Shown in pieces: positions 35,036-44,277 of a stretch of 64,000 nt of DNA. Every line of letters begins with the position of its first letter. The first letter of the stretch is position 1. The notes under the pieces are model-generated. The model did no database searches, had not been told where the DNA came from, and was given only the letters and a program-made list of their open reading frames with translations. A program made the position numbers and the translations under genes. Source of the stretch: Cytophaga aurantiaca DSM 3654 (GTDB lineage Bacteria; Bacteroidota; Bacteroidia; Cytophagales; Cytophagaceae); the NCBI RefSeq assembly GCF_000379725.1, contig NZ_KB903643.1:62001-126000 (forward strand). Reading direction: 5' to 3'.

Positions 35036-36091
35036 TTATTGAAGAATGTAAATCTCTGCTCTGCGATTTTTTACACGTCCTTCAGGAGTATCATTTGTAT
35101 CTACAGGGCGGGTTTCCCCAAACCCATTTGTACGTATTCTTTTTGCATCTATACCTTTAGAGATAAGATCGTTTTTAACAGCTTCTGCTCTTTGTTTGGA
35201 TAGATCAAGATTCTTTTCGAAGGTATCTTCCGCATCGGTATATCCTTTGATATATAATTTATACGTTGGGTTTTGTTTTAGTTCTTTTGAGACCTCATTT
35301 AATAATTGAAAATAAACAGAATCAATTACAAAAGATCCTGTTTCAAATAATACATTATTGAATTGTTTAAGAACAGAAGTCTTTTTTTGTGGCTCACTTT
35401 TAACAGGTTTGAGTTCAATGTCATCAATTCCAAAATCTACTTCTGTCTCACACGTTTCGGTATTATTATTTTCAATACTTATTTGTATAGATCCACTAAT
35501 AGAATCCGAAAACCATATTTTTTCATAATGAACCCATCCACCACCAGAACTGTCGGGTGTTGCTCCGCCTTTAAGTGGAGCAATAATGTCAGAACAAATG
35601 CTCTGTCCTCCAATATTACATAAAAGAATACCTGGATGTTTCAAATTATCTTTAAGAGATGAAACCCAAATAGAAAAGAGATAATACGTATTGGGCACTA
35701 TAGTTACTGTTTGTTTCCAGATTTTGATATAATTCGAATTGCATTTACCATCTACCATTAAAAAATTTCCGTTGCCGGTAGTATGGTCGCCATAGGTATC
35801 AAAGCCACGTACACCGAAACTTCCTTTATTGAACATTGCAGGATTTGTTCCAACTTGTATATCGCTGGGATTTGAAACTCCATCATATCGTATATGATAA
35901 CCGCCACTTCCTTTATCAAAATCCCATCCTGCATATTCGTTTGAAAAATCACCATTGATAATAATGTTCTTATCGTAAATGACAGATAAGGCGCTTGCTC
36001 CGAACATATCAAGCTTTGTTCCTGTTTGTCCGGAAACATTTCCCGCCAATAAAAATATAGTACAAATAATGATGAAAGAGTATTTAAACAT
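35036..36091 (-). CDS. OmpA-family protein with N-terminal beta-sandwich (apparent hybrid of its neighbours)
   Basis: A 351-residue protein with a signal peptide ending near VSGQ. Residues about 40-232 match the N-terminal domain of the downstream T9SS cargo (shared INGDFSN, VGTNPA, GDHTTGxGNFLMVDG, SLKDN, GGGW, EVDF and DDI). Residues about 240-350 are an OmpA C-terminal peptidoglycan-binding domain (FNNVLFETGS, YKLYIKGYTDAEDT, NLDLSKQRAEAVKN) closely resembling that of the upstream OmpA protein, including the TPEGRxKNRR end. The Asp and Arg that contact peptidoglycan are kept. It has no TSP3 repeats and no sorting domain. It probably links surface material to the cell wall. Confidence 0.88.
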   Translation of the reverse strand: MFKYSFIIICTIFLLAGNVSGQTGTKLDMFGASALSVIYDKNIIINGDFSNEYAGWDFDKGSGGYHIRYDGVSNPSDIQVGTNPAMFNKGSFGVRGFDTYGDHTTGNGNFLMVDGKCNSNYIKIWKQTVTIVPNTYYLFSIWVSSLKDNLKHPGILLCNIGGQSICSDIIAPLKGGATPDSSGGGWVHYEKIWFSDSISGSIQISIENNNTETCETEVDFGIDDIELKPVKSEPQKKTSVLKQFNNVLFETGSFVIDSVYFQLLNEVSKELKQNPTYKLYIKGYTDAEDTFEKNLDLSKQRAEAVKNDLISKGIDAKRIRTNGFGETRPVDTNDTPEGRVKNRRAEIYILQ

Positions 36092-36176
36092 AATGATTCA
36101 ACGTGAAATATGTTTTACGTCTAGCGTATAAATTTCTTGTGTTGAACCTAGTTAACTAATTATTTTAAATAAAAAA

Positions 36177-36204
36177 AAGTCCCCCGATAGCTATCGGGGG
36201 ACTT
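36177..36204 (-). terminator. Terminator of the TSP3-OmpA gene (28-bp perfect palindrome)
   Basis: AAGTCCCCCGATAG and its exact reverse complement form a 28-bp palindrome. Read on the minus strand it is followed by a run of eight T, a good intrinsic terminator 34 nt downstream of the ompA stop. The core CCCGATAGCTATCGGG looks like a sequence reused as a terminator in this genus; a genome count would show that. Confidence 0.82.
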
Positions 36205-36237
36205 CCTTCAGAATCTAAATGATTTTTTTTTAAAAAA

Positions 36238-37200
36238 CTATTGAAGAATATGCATTTCCACACGGCGGTTTTTCTTACGTCCTTCAGGCGTTTCATTTGT
36301 ATCTACCGGTTTCATTTCACCAAAACCATCGGTACTTAATCGAGTACCGGCAACACCCTTAGAGATCAGATAGTTTTTCACTGAGATCGCTCTGCGTTTT
36401 GATAGATCTAAGTTTGCATCGTCATCACCTACATTATCGGTATGTCCTTCAATGTATAATTTGAAGCTTAAGTTGTTTCTCAACACTTTTGCCAAATCAT
36501 CCAACGATTGGAAAGAAGAAGATACAATTACATCTGAACCTGATTCAAATAACAAGTTGTCGAATGCTTTTTGTAAGGCTGCTTTATCTGCAGGTTTCAA
36601 TTCCGGACAACCTCTGTTTGTTTTAACTCCAGGTGTGCTTGGACATAAATCTGAGTAATCTTCAACACCATCACCATCAATATCGCTATATGGCGGCGGA
36701 CAACCTTCGTATTTAACAATACCAGGTACAGTAGGACATTTATCCTTATTATCCGGAATACCATCACCGTCTGTGTCCGGGCAACCGTGGTATGTTTTTA
36801 AACCAGCTTTATCCGGACAGTCATCTACGTTATCCATAATGCCGTCGCCGTCTCTGTCACCCCACGGACAACCATGGTTTTCTCTTGGACCGGCTTCGTT
36901 TTTACATGAATCTTCGTAATCAAAAATACCATCAAAATCCACGTCATATGGGCAGCCAAATGTAGTTACAGGCTCACCTTTAGGCGTGTGTATACATTGA
37001 TCTCTGCTATCCGGTACACCATCGTGATCCGCATCTGCATCATGATATACAGGGGTATATGGATCTTTCTTTTTCTTTTTAGCTGCTTTCGCTTTCTTTT
37101 TATACTTCTTGCTCTGTGCAGGATTTTGCGCTGAGACTTCAAAAGTACCTGCCGCAGATACAAGCAGCAATAAAATCAGTACACGTAGAAAATGTTTCAT
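36238..37200 (-). CDS. OmpA-family protein with thrombospondin type 3 repeats
   Basis: A 320-residue protein starting at the ATG at 37200 (an upstream in-frame codon would give an atypical start). It has a signal peptide ending near VSAQ, a Lys-rich linker (KKYKKKAKAAKKKKK), five Asp-rich calcium-binding TSP3 repeats (DHDGVPDSRDQC, DFDGIFDYEDSC, DGDGIMDNVDDC, DGDGIPDNKDKC, DGDGVEDYSDLC) and a C-terminal OmpA domain (YIEGHTDNVGDDDANLDLSK). It should tether the outer membrane to peptidoglycan. The C-terminal domain is a close paralogue of that at 35036. Its stop is followed by the terminator at 36177-36204. Confidence 0.93.
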   Translation of the reverse strand: MKHFLRVLILLLLVSAAGTFEVSAQNPAQSKKYKKKAKAAKKKKKDPYTPVYHDADADHDGVPDSRDQCIHTPKGEPVTTFGCPYDVDFDGIFDYEDSCKNEAGPRENHGCPWGDRDGDGIMDNVDDCPDKAGLKTYHGCPDTDGDGIPDNKDKCPTVPGIVKYEGCPPPYSDIDGDGVEDYSDLCPSTPGVKTNRGCPELKPADKAALQKAFDNLLFESGSDVIVSSSFQSLDDLAKVLRNNLSFKLYIEGHTDNVGDDDANLDLSKRRAISVKNYLISKGVAGTRLSTDGFGEMKPVDTNETPEGRKKNRRVEMHILQ

Positions 37201-37226
37201 TCGATTAAGGATTAATAACAATTTAA

Positions 37227-39923
37227 TTAAGCAACGATTTCTTTCAGAGCTTCCTCCAAAGATTTTATTTTTGAAAGCGCATCCTGTTGTTTTTGTCGTT
37301 CATTTTCGAGCACAGATGCTGCTGCGTTTTGTACGAATTTATCATTATTTAGTTTCTTTTCAACAGAAATTAAGAAACCTTTTGTGTATTCAAGCTCTTT
37401 TTCAATACGTTCCTTTTCAGCTTCAGAGTCCAGATTGTTTTCTTTTTCAATCTGAATCTGATATTTATTATTAATAGCATACGGATAGAAGTGTTGGAAC
37501 AGAGGAACACCATCCTTCAATGTTTTTATGTCAAAATCACATTTAGACAATTTAATAATGTAGGGTAAGAATGAGTCCGCAGTGTTATGCTCTTCCGTAG
37601 TATTAGGAACTATGAAAAGACTGTTTAGTTTGCTCGTTCTTTTTAAATTATTTTTTTGAATGTGATTATTGATCGCAGTGATAGCTGGCTTAAGTGTATT
37701 TTCAACAAATGATAATGTAGAGATTTCATTGCTATTTAAATCAGATACCGTAGGCCATTGTGCAATAATCACACAATCTTTTGCATCACGTTCTTTAATG
37801 TCATGCCACAATTCTTCTGTGATAAATGGCATAAACGGATGAACAATTTTCAATATTTTTTCAAAAATGAGTAAAGTTTCCTGATATGTTTTTGCATCTA
37901 TTGGTAAACTCTTATCTAATTCTCTATCATATTCAGGCTTGATCATTTCTAAATACCAGGAACATAAATCATCCCAAACCAGTTTATATACACTCATCAA
38001 TGCATCAGACAAACGGTACTTGCTGAAGTGATCTTCAATTTCCACTAAGCTTGAATTAATTTTAGCATTCATCCACTCTACAGAAGCTGCATGTGTGTAA
38101 GGCAAGTTGCGATCAACTTCCCAGCCTTTTATTAAACGGAATGCATTCCAAAGTTTATTCGTGAAATTTCTACCTTGTTCACAGTACTTATCATCAAATA
38201 ATAAATCATTTCCTGCAGGCGAACTTAATAACATACCGAAGCGAACACCGTCAGCACCATACTTCGTAATTAAGTCTAATGGATCAGGTGAGTTGCCCAA
38301 AGACTTCGACATCTTACGTCCTTGTTTGTCGCGCACAATACCGGTAAGGTATACATTGCTGAAAGGTTTCTCTCCTCTGAATGCGTAGCCCGCCATGATC
38401 ATACGTGCAACCCAGAAGAATAAAATTTCAGGAGCCGTTACTAAATCGTTGGTAGGGTAGTAGTACTTGATGTCTTCGTTGTTCGGATCTTTAAATCCAT
38501 CAAATACAGAGATTGGCCACAACCACGAAGAGAACCAGGTATCCAGTACATCTTCATCCTGTCTTAAATCTGAAAGTGTCAACGATGTATTTCCGCTTAG
38601 TGTTTTTGCTTTTGCCAACGCTTCTGTTTCATTCATCGCAACAACGTATTGCCCGTCGGATAAATACCATGCAGGTATACGTTGTCCCCACCACAATTGA
38701 CGGGAGATACACCAGTCTTTGATATTATCGATCCAATGCTTGTATGTATTTTTGAATTTCGCAGGATGTAATTTTATTTCGTCGTTCATTACTGAACTCA
38801 ATACTTCCGGATGTTTGTCCATGAAGCTGCGCATGTTCACAAACCATTGCAAGGATAGACGTGGTTCAACAACAGCGTTTGTACGTTCAGAATAACCAAC
38901 GTTGTTTGTCAGGTTTTCCGTTTTCGTTAAATATCCTTTTTCTTCTAATTCTGCAGAAAGCTGTTTGCGAACTTTGAAGCGATCCAGGCCAACATAAAGC
39001 TGAGCTTTTTCATTGAAGGTACCATCGTCGTTCATGATGTCGATGATTTCCAGACCGTGTTTCTGACCCAACTGATAATCGTTTACATCGTGCGCCGGTG
39101 TTACTTTTAAACAGCCTGTACCAAATTCAAGATCAACATATTCATCTTCGATGATCGGGATCTCTTTATTGATCAAAGGAACAATTACTTTCTTGCCTTT
39201 TAAATGTTTCCAGCGATCATCTTTCGGGTGAATACAAACAGCTGTATCACCAAGAATGGTTTCCGGACGGGTAGTAGCTACCAATGCATAATCGTCTGAA
39301 CCAACAACCTGGTACTTGATATAATATAATTTCGATTGAACTTCTTTGTGAATTACTTCTTCATCTGACAAAGCAGTCTTGCCTTCGGGATCCCAGTTTA
39401 CCATGCGGAATCCGCGGTAGATCATACCATCCGTGTGCAATTTATTGAACACTTCGATTACCGCTTCTGAAAGATTGTCTTCCATGGTAAAACGTGTTCT
39501 TTCCCAATCACAGGATGCACCTAATTTTTTTAATTGTTCTAAAATAATGCCGCCATATTTTTCTTTCCAAACCCAGGCATGTTCTAAAAATTTATCGCGT
39601 GACAGATCACTTTTTTTAATTCCCTGTTCGCGTAACAAGGCAACAACTTTTGCCTCCGTAGCAATAGAAGCGTGGTCCGTGCCGGGTACCCAGCAGCTTT
39701 CCTGGCCTTCCATACGCGCTTTTCTGATCAATACATCCTGAATGGTATTGTTCAGCATATGTCCCATGTGCAATACTCCCGTAACATTTGGTGGAGGTAT
39801 TACAATTGTATATGGTTTTTTATTCGCATTGGGTGCAGAATGAAAGAACTTATTTTCCAGCCAATAGGAATACCATTTACTTTCAACTTCAACGGGGGAA
39901 TATGTTTTACGAATTTCAGACAT
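37227..39923 (-). CDS. valS: Valine--tRNA ligase
   Basis: An 898-residue class I synthetase starting at the ATG 39923; upstream in-frame codons would add an atypical extension. The HIGH motif is HMGH at residues 52-55 in PPPNVTGVLHMGHML and the KMSKS motif is in GRKMSKSLGNS. The editing domain includes TTRPETILGDTAV and GTGCLKVTPAHDVND, and the C-terminal coiled-coil arm is present. It charges tRNA-Val and edits mischarged Thr. It ends 26 nt before the ompA start on the same strand. Confidence 0.97.
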   Translation of the reverse strand: MSEIRKTYSPVEVESKWYSYWLENKFFHSAPNANKKPYTIVIPPPNVTGVLHMGHMLNNTIQDVLIRKARMEGQESCWVPGTDHASIATEAKVVALLREQGIKKSDLSRDKFLEHAWVWKEKYGGIILEQLKKLGASCDWERTRFTMEDNLSEAVIEVFNKLHTDGMIYRGFRMVNWDPEGKTALSDEEVIHKEVQSKLYYIKYQVVGSDDYALVATTRPETILGDTAVCIHPKDDRWKHLKGKKVIVPLINKEIPIIEDEYVDLEFGTGCLKVTPAHDVNDYQLGQKHGLEIIDIMNDDGTFNEKAQLYVGLDRFKVRKQLSAELEEKGYLTKTENLTNNVGYSERTNAVVEPRLSLQWFVNMRSFMDKHPEVLSSVMNDEIKLHPAKFKNTYKHWIDNIKDWCISRQLWWGQRIPAWYLSDGQYVVAMNETEALAKAKTLSGNTSLTLSDLRQDEDVLDTWFSSWLWPISVFDGFKDPNNEDIKYYYPTNDLVTAPEILFFWVARMIMAGYAFRGEKPFSNVYLTGIVRDKQGRKMSKSLGNSPDPLDLITKYGADGVRFGMLLSSPAGNDLLFDDKYCEQGRNFTNKLWNAFRLIKGWEVDRNLPYTHAASVEWMNAKINSSLVEIEDHFSKYRLSDALMSVYKLVWDDLCSWYLEMIKPEYDRELDKSLPIDAKTYQETLLIFEKILKIVHPFMPFITEELWHDIKERDAKDCVIIAQWPTVSDLNSNEISTLSFVENTLKPAITAINNHIQKNNLKRTSKLNSLFIVPNTTEEHNTADSFLPYIIKLSKCDFDIKTLKDGVPLFQHFYPYAINNKYQIQIEKENNLDSEAEKERIEKELEYTKGFLISVEKKLNNDKFVQNAAASVLENERQKQQDALSKIKSLEEALKEIVA

Positions 39924-40045
39924 AAGAATTTTTGATACTGTATTTATCAATAAATGAAGATGCAAGTTAGTTATTTCTTATAGCAAGGAAAAATGCTAAA
40001 TTGCAGTATTATTGCATAAATATTCACAATCAACAAAAAAATACA

Positions 40046-40777
40046 ATGAGAACATCAAATCCGGCATTAAACGACGCTACTTTTGATAACCATGCTCTTG
40101 CAGGTGAGGAAACGATGACCATTCAAGGGACGGTGAACAAAAGCTTTATTTTGATTGCACTGGTTTTTTCAACCGCATTATTGTCATGGGATTTTCTGAC
40201 GCAACTGGAAAGCGGACTTATTTATGTAATTGCTTCAGCAATTATCGCATTGATCGTTGGTTTAGTTACTTCATTCAAACCAACCTGGGCGCCATATACT
40301 GCACCTGCGTATGCCTTATTTGAAGGTGTATTTCTTGGAGCACTTTCCGGTTTTGTAGATTCAATTTATCCGGGTATCGCTATTCAAGCGGTATTATTGA
40401 CGTGCGGAACATTTCTTTGTTTGTTGATGGCATATCGTTCAGGTTTAATTAAGGCAACTGAGAATTTTAAATTGGGAATTGTTGCTGCAACAGGCGCAAT
40501 CGGTTTGATCTATTTAGCATCTTTTATTCTGGGTTTCTTTGGAATTCAGATTCCATATATTCATGGTAATGGCATCGTAGGAATTATATTCAGTGTAGTA
40601 GTTGTTGCGATTGCGGCATTGAACCTGGTATTGGATTTTGATTTTATTGAACAAGGGGAGGCAAAAGGTGCACCTAAATACATGGAGTGGTATGCATCGT
40701 ATGGCCTGCTTGTAACGCTGGTTTGGTTGTATATCGAAATTTTGAAATTACTTATGAAGTTAGCCAGCAGAGACTAA
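40046..40777 (+). CDS. Bax inhibitor-1/YccA family membrane protein
   Basis: A 243-residue protein starting at the ATG 40046 (upstream in-frame sequence is an unlikely extension). The short cytoplasmic N terminus (SNPALNDATFDNHALAGEE) is followed by seven membrane helices, with APAYALFEGVFLGALSG typical of the YccA branch and FIEQGEAKGAPKYMEWYASYG before the last helix. Members bind to membrane proteases or act as pH-sensitive ion leaks; the cellular role here is unknown. Monocistronic, with a terminator downstream. Confidence 0.93.
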   Translation: MRTSNPALNDATFDNHALAGEETMTIQGTVNKSFILIALVFSTALLSWDFLTQLESGLIYVIASAIIALIVGLVTSFKPTWAPYTAPAYALFEGVFLGALSGFVDSIYPGIAIQAVLLTCGTFLCLLMAYRSGLIKATENFKLGIVAATGAIGLIYLASFILGFFGIQIPYIHGNGIVGIIFSVVVVAIAALNLVLDFDFIEQGEAKGAPKYMEWYASYGLLVTLVWLYIEILKLLMKLASRD

Positions 40778-40801
40778 TTCAAAAGGTAAAAAAGAGATAT
40801 A

Positions 40802-40836
40802 AAAAAAGACCCCGCCAAATGTGCGGGGTCTTTTTT
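40802..40836. terminator. Bidirectional intrinsic terminator
   Basis: AAAAAAGACCCCGC (40802-40815) and GCGGGGTCTTTTTT (40823-40836) are perfect 14-bp arms around a 7-nt loop. It serves the plus-strand BI-1 gene and possibly the convergent XRE regulator, which ends at 40890. Confidence 0.85.
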
Positions 40837-40889
40837 GTTCCGGGGAGAACGATTATAGTGTCTGTTCAAGAAGGTGTGGTAAAGTTATT

Positions 40890-41258
40890 TCATATCACGC
40901 GATTTGTTTTTAATAGATTAATGATCTCTTCTTTGTCCCTGATCTGTTCTTTCAGATACTCAATCTCACGCATCATGCTTTCCATTTTTTTTGCAGTCTC
41001 AAGCTCTTCATATGGACTTGAATTTAGATCCGACTGTTCCAATAACATTTGTCCATTGCCCATGTAGAGCCAGTGCGGACTGATGCTTGGCAGGGCCTTA
41101 TATATAGCATTGAAAAACTCAATATTAGGAATGTTCTTTCCTTTTTTTGCATTTGAAAGCGTATTCTCTGGTAGACCAGCCTGCTTTGCTAATTGCTTTT
41201 GGTTTAAATTGAAATGTTTTAGGATCAATTCAATCCTAGCGTTTACGGGTACGTTCAT
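40890..41258 (-). CDS. XRE-type helix-turn-helix regulator with C-terminal coiled coil
   Basis: A 122-residue protein. The HTH (residues about 8-60) has the standard layout LNQKQLAKQAGLPENTLSNA and KGKNIPNIEFFNAIYKALPS; HWLYMGNGQML follows, as in phage-repressor-like proteins of Bacteroidota. The C-terminal ELETAKKMESMMREIEYLKE region is a coiled coil for dimerisation. Targets are unknown. Isolated, with no phage genes nearby, so a host regulator is more likely than a prophage repressor. Confidence 0.87.
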   Translation of the reverse strand: MNVPVNARIELILKHFNLNQKQLAKQAGLPENTLSNAKKGKNIPNIEFFNAIYKALPSISPHWLYMGNGQMLLEQSDLNSSPYEELETAKKMESMMREIEYLKEQIRDKEEIINLLKTNRVI

Positions 41259-41355
41259 GCCACTTTGAAATTTATTTATTCAACAAATTGAATTTGTCGT
41301 GACAGTTTTCTATATTTGGTTTCTGTAATAAACATAGAAAACTAACGTTTAACTT

Positions 41356-41386
41356 TCACTTAGAATTTCCTTACGATTCTAAGTGA
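41356..41386. promoter_or_regulatory. Hairpin in the XRE/response-regulator spacer
   Basis: TCACTTAGAAT (41356-41366) and ATTCTAAGTGA (41376-41386) form a perfect 11-bp inverted repeat around 9 nt. It lies about 100 nt upstream of the XRE start and 150 nt upstream of the response-regulator start, in the 281-nt divergent spacer. It could be an operator for the XRE protein; no second copy was found, so this is only a candidate. Confidence 0.3.
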
Positions 41387-41539
41387 GGGTTGTCGTTACT
41401 GTTGATCACGCTTCATAACACATTGTACGAGATGTTGATTAAATAAGTTATCTTTTTAGACAATTCTGTATTTTTTGTGTATTATAGAGGGATTTTAGAT
41501 CACAATTAATTAAATTGTGTGAATACTTTAAGGCAAAGC

Positions 41540-41935
41540 ATGACTTCAGTAGTGGATTGGGTATTGTTGGTTGACGACGATGAAATACAGAATTTCATTC
41601 ATCAGCGCATTATTCGAAAATATGTACAGGAAAGTCAGATTCTTGTAGCCACAAACGGTCAAGAAGGGCTTAAAATATTACAGGAACTCATCGAGAGTAA
41701 AGCGAATTTACAGCGAGGGATTATTTTTCTTGATATAAATATGCCTATAATGAATGGTTTTCAATTTTTGGAATTATATCAATTAGAGTTTGCTGGCCAA
41801 TTTAAAAACACCACACTTTATCCATTATCCAGTTCAGACGATATCAAAGACGTTATTCAGATGAATCAACTGGGTATTGAACATTATATTGTAAAGCCAT
41901 TAACACACGAATTTGCTACAAGCTTATTTGCGTAA
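41540..41935 (+). CDS. Stand-alone response regulator receiver domain
   Basis: A 131-residue single-domain CheY-like protein from the ATG 41540; an in-frame GTG at 41519 would add seven residues. Acidic pocket residues Asp12-Asp14 (LLVDDDE), phosphoacceptor Asp65 in FLDINMPIMNG, Ser of the switch (PLSSSDD) and Lys119 in YIVKPL are all present. There is no output domain and no adjacent histidine kinase, so it is an orphan, probably acting through protein-protein contact. Confidence 0.9.
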   Translation: MTSVVDWVLLVDDDEIQNFIHQRIIRKYVQESQILVATNGQEGLKILQELIESKANLQRGIIFLDINMPIMNGFQFLELYQLEFAGQFKNTTLYPLSSSDDIKDVIQMNQLGIEHYIVKPLTHEFATSLFA

Positions 41936-41971
41936 TTAATACTAGGAAAGGGGATCAGGCCTCTTCTAAAT

Positions 41972-42012
41972 AAAAAAACCTCCACGCCTAATTAAAGCGT
42001 GGAGGTTTTTTT
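41972..42012. terminator. Bidirectional intrinsic terminator
   Basis: AAAAAAACCTCCACGC (41972-41987) and GCGTGGAGGTTTTTTT (41997-42012) are perfect 16-bp arms around a 9-nt loop, between the convergent response regulator and S46 peptidase genes. Confidence 0.87.
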
Positions 42013-42030
42013 ATTTCAATTGCATTGCGA

Positions 42031-44142
42031 TTATTTTACAATGGTCATTTCGTTTATTAAATGCGTTGCTCCTGCATATTGTTCGATCATAAACAATACG
42101 TAGCGTATATCTACACAGATGCAACGCTGCAAAGAAGGTTCATATATAATATCACCGCTCATTGCTTCCCAGTTGCCGTCAAATGCAACACCTATAAGCT
42201 CGCCGTTTGCATTCATCACCGGACTTCCTGAGTTCCCGCCTGTAATATCATTTGTAGTTATAAAACACACCGGAAGTTTACCTTCAGCATTTGCATACGC
42301 GCCGTATGATTTTGTATTATATAGATCCTTTAATTTTTTAGGAACAACGAACTCTTCGTTTGTTGAATCTTCTTTTTCAATGATGCCTTCCAATGTTGTG
42401 TAGTAGTTATAATACACAGCATCTCTTGGAACGTAATCCTGAACGGTACCATAAGTTAAACGCATGGTAAAGTTTGCATCCGGATACAATACTTCATTTG
42501 CACGCATTTCAAGAATACCTTTTAGGTACAACTGATTATTAGCTTCTAATCTACTGAATACGCTTCCTAATGAAGGTCCAACATCGTTTCTGAAGTCGCC
42601 TAGTATAGATGACATACAAGCAAAGCCCGGATCTTTCTCTAAGGCTGCAGCAGTAGGATTTGCCATAAATGCTTCAAATAGTTTTTGGTTGGCAAAAAGA
42701 GATTTTGAAAAGACCATTGCAGCGTACTTTTTAAAATCACCTTTGTATTTTTTTTCTATCACCTTGAAAATTGCAGGATGTAAATCCTTGTCAATATCCT
42801 TGTAATACATTTCTAATAAAGCAGCAAAAACTTTTTGGTCCGTGGCTTTATTATAATCTTTAAAATACTCAGTACCTATATTCTGAATATTGTCTTTTGC
42901 GGCAGCATCTGCTTTGCCTGCTTTTAGCAAACCGTAATATTTATTTGTCTTATAGGCAAACTCTAAGATCTCTGTTCCGAAAGCAGCCTCCACTAAGTAT
43001 ACATACGGAAGGTTTACTTTACTGTAACTCTCGAATATCTTTTTATAATCACTGACTACATTATTGTATTGGGAGCGGCTGCTGTCTTGTTTGATCCAGG
43101 CTTCAAATGCCGCTTCTTCAACCTGTTTGTCTTCAATTACGTGAAGTCTTTTTAAGCCTTGGTTCTGCCCAATAAAATATTTGTAGTAGTTACTTACCCG
43201 TGCATATTTAGATGCATATTGAATGCGTACTTCCGGATTTGCATCCATGTCTTCTTTCATTAAAGCAAGACGTTTTTCACGGATCTTAATTTTTGCTGGA
43301 TTGCTTTGATTGTAATTCATTGCAACTTCAAACGAAGACATATAACGTTCTGTGCTTCCCGGATAACCCATTACCATAGAGAAGTCGTCTTTTTTAACAC
43401 CAGCTGTAGATACAGATAAATGCTGACGCGGGTGAAAAGGAACATTGTCTTTAGAATATTCTGCAGGTTTGCCATCTTTGCTCATATATACACGGAACAA
43501 AGAGAAGTCTCCTGTTTGTCTTGGCCACATCCAGTTATCGGTATCGCCACCGAATTTTCCGACAGAAGAAGGAGGAGCACCTACGAGTCTAACGTCTTTA
43601 AATATTTGATATACAAAAAGAATTTTTTGATTGCCTGCATAGAAGTTTTCAATTTCTATTTCATAAGCATTTGCTTCGCCATATTCTTTTTCCAATTCCG
43701 CAGTGATCGCTTCCTGTTCTTCTTCGGTCTTGCCCGCCAAACGATCTGTAACATCTACCATACGGATCAGGAAGGTAACAGTAAGGCCCGGGTTGCTTAA
43801 TTCCTTTGAACGATCCATTGCCCAGAAACCATCTGTTATGTAATCATGCTCAACAGAACTGTGTGATTGTACCGCGTCAAATCCGCAGTGGTGATTGGTA
43901 AGGATCAATCCGTCCTGAGAAATAACTTCGCCGGTACAGAAATTACCAAAGTTTACAACCGCATCTTTTAAACTGGAAGTATTGATCGAATAAATTTGTT
44001 CAGGAGTGATTTTCAATCCCAGTTTTTTCATCTGGTCGTAATTTTTTCCTAATAAAAATGGCAGCCACATACCTTCATCTGCACGAACATTTCCAAGACC
44101 AAGGGAAAGAAGAGTAATAAAAAGAATAAAACGTTTTAACAT
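42031..44142 (-). CDS. S46 family dipeptidyl peptidase (DPP7/DPP11 type)
   Basis: A 703-residue exported serine peptidase starting at the ATG 44142, with a signal peptide ending near VRADEGMW. The catalytic His region is LTNHHCGFDAVQ (His84/85), the Asp region is DTDNWMWPRQTGDFSLFR, and the Ser region is TGGNSGSPVMNANGEL (about Ser638). Members release N-terminal dipeptides in the periplasm and supply amino acids and peptides to the cell. The P1 preference (hydrophobic in DPP7, acidic in DPP11) depends on one residue I did not assign. Monocistronic. Confidence 0.95.
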   Translation of the reverse strand: MLKRFILFITLLSLGLGNVRADEGMWLPFLLGKNYDQMKKLGLKITPEQIYSINTSSLKDAVVNFGNFCTGEVISQDGLILTNHHCGFDAVQSHSSVEHDYITDGFWAMDRSKELSNPGLTVTFLIRMVDVTDRLAGKTEEEQEAITAELEKEYGEANAYEIEIENFYAGNQKILFVYQIFKDVRLVGAPPSSVGKFGGDTDNWMWPRQTGDFSLFRVYMSKDGKPAEYSKDNVPFHPRQHLSVSTAGVKKDDFSMVMGYPGSTERYMSSFEVAMNYNQSNPAKIKIREKRLALMKEDMDANPEVRIQYASKYARVSNYYKYFIGQNQGLKRLHVIEDKQVEEAAFEAWIKQDSSRSQYNNVVSDYKKIFESYSKVNLPYVYLVEAAFGTEILEFAYKTNKYYGLLKAGKADAAAKDNIQNIGTEYFKDYNKATDQKVFAALLEMYYKDIDKDLHPAIFKVIEKKYKGDFKKYAAMVFSKSLFANQKLFEAFMANPTAAALEKDPGFACMSSILGDFRNDVGPSLGSVFSRLEANNQLYLKGILEMRANEVLYPDANFTMRLTYGTVQDYVPRDAVYYNYYTTLEGIIEKEDSTNEEFVVPKKLKDLYNTKSYGAYANAEGKLPVCFITTNDITGGNSGSPVMNANGELIGVAFDGNWEAMSGDIIYEPSLQRCICVDIRYVLFMIEQYAGATHLINEMTIVK

Positions 44143-44191
44143 AAAGTAAATCTTTTGATTAAGAATGGATGAAAGTAACAAATATTTTTAT

Positions 44192-44277
44192 TAGTTGCCA
44201 GTTACTAGGTTCTAGTTGCTAGATTAAAGATCATCTTTTTTAAAGTCTAGGAACTAGAACCTAGTAACTAGAAGCTA
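44192..44277. repeat. Paired inverted repeat, CTAGTAACTAG family (copy 2)
   Basis: The left arm at 44192-44222 includes CCAGTTACTAGGTTCTAGTT. The right arm at 44246-44277 includes GAACTAGAACCTAGTAACTA and reaches the end of the BamA/TamA-like gene. Same design as 26157-26257, here between two minus-strand genes. Confidence 0.65.

Noticed and set aside
40890-41935. XRE regulator and response regulator as prophage remnants
   Set aside because: No integrase, structural or lysis gene is nearby, and both neighbours are ordinary chromosomal genes.
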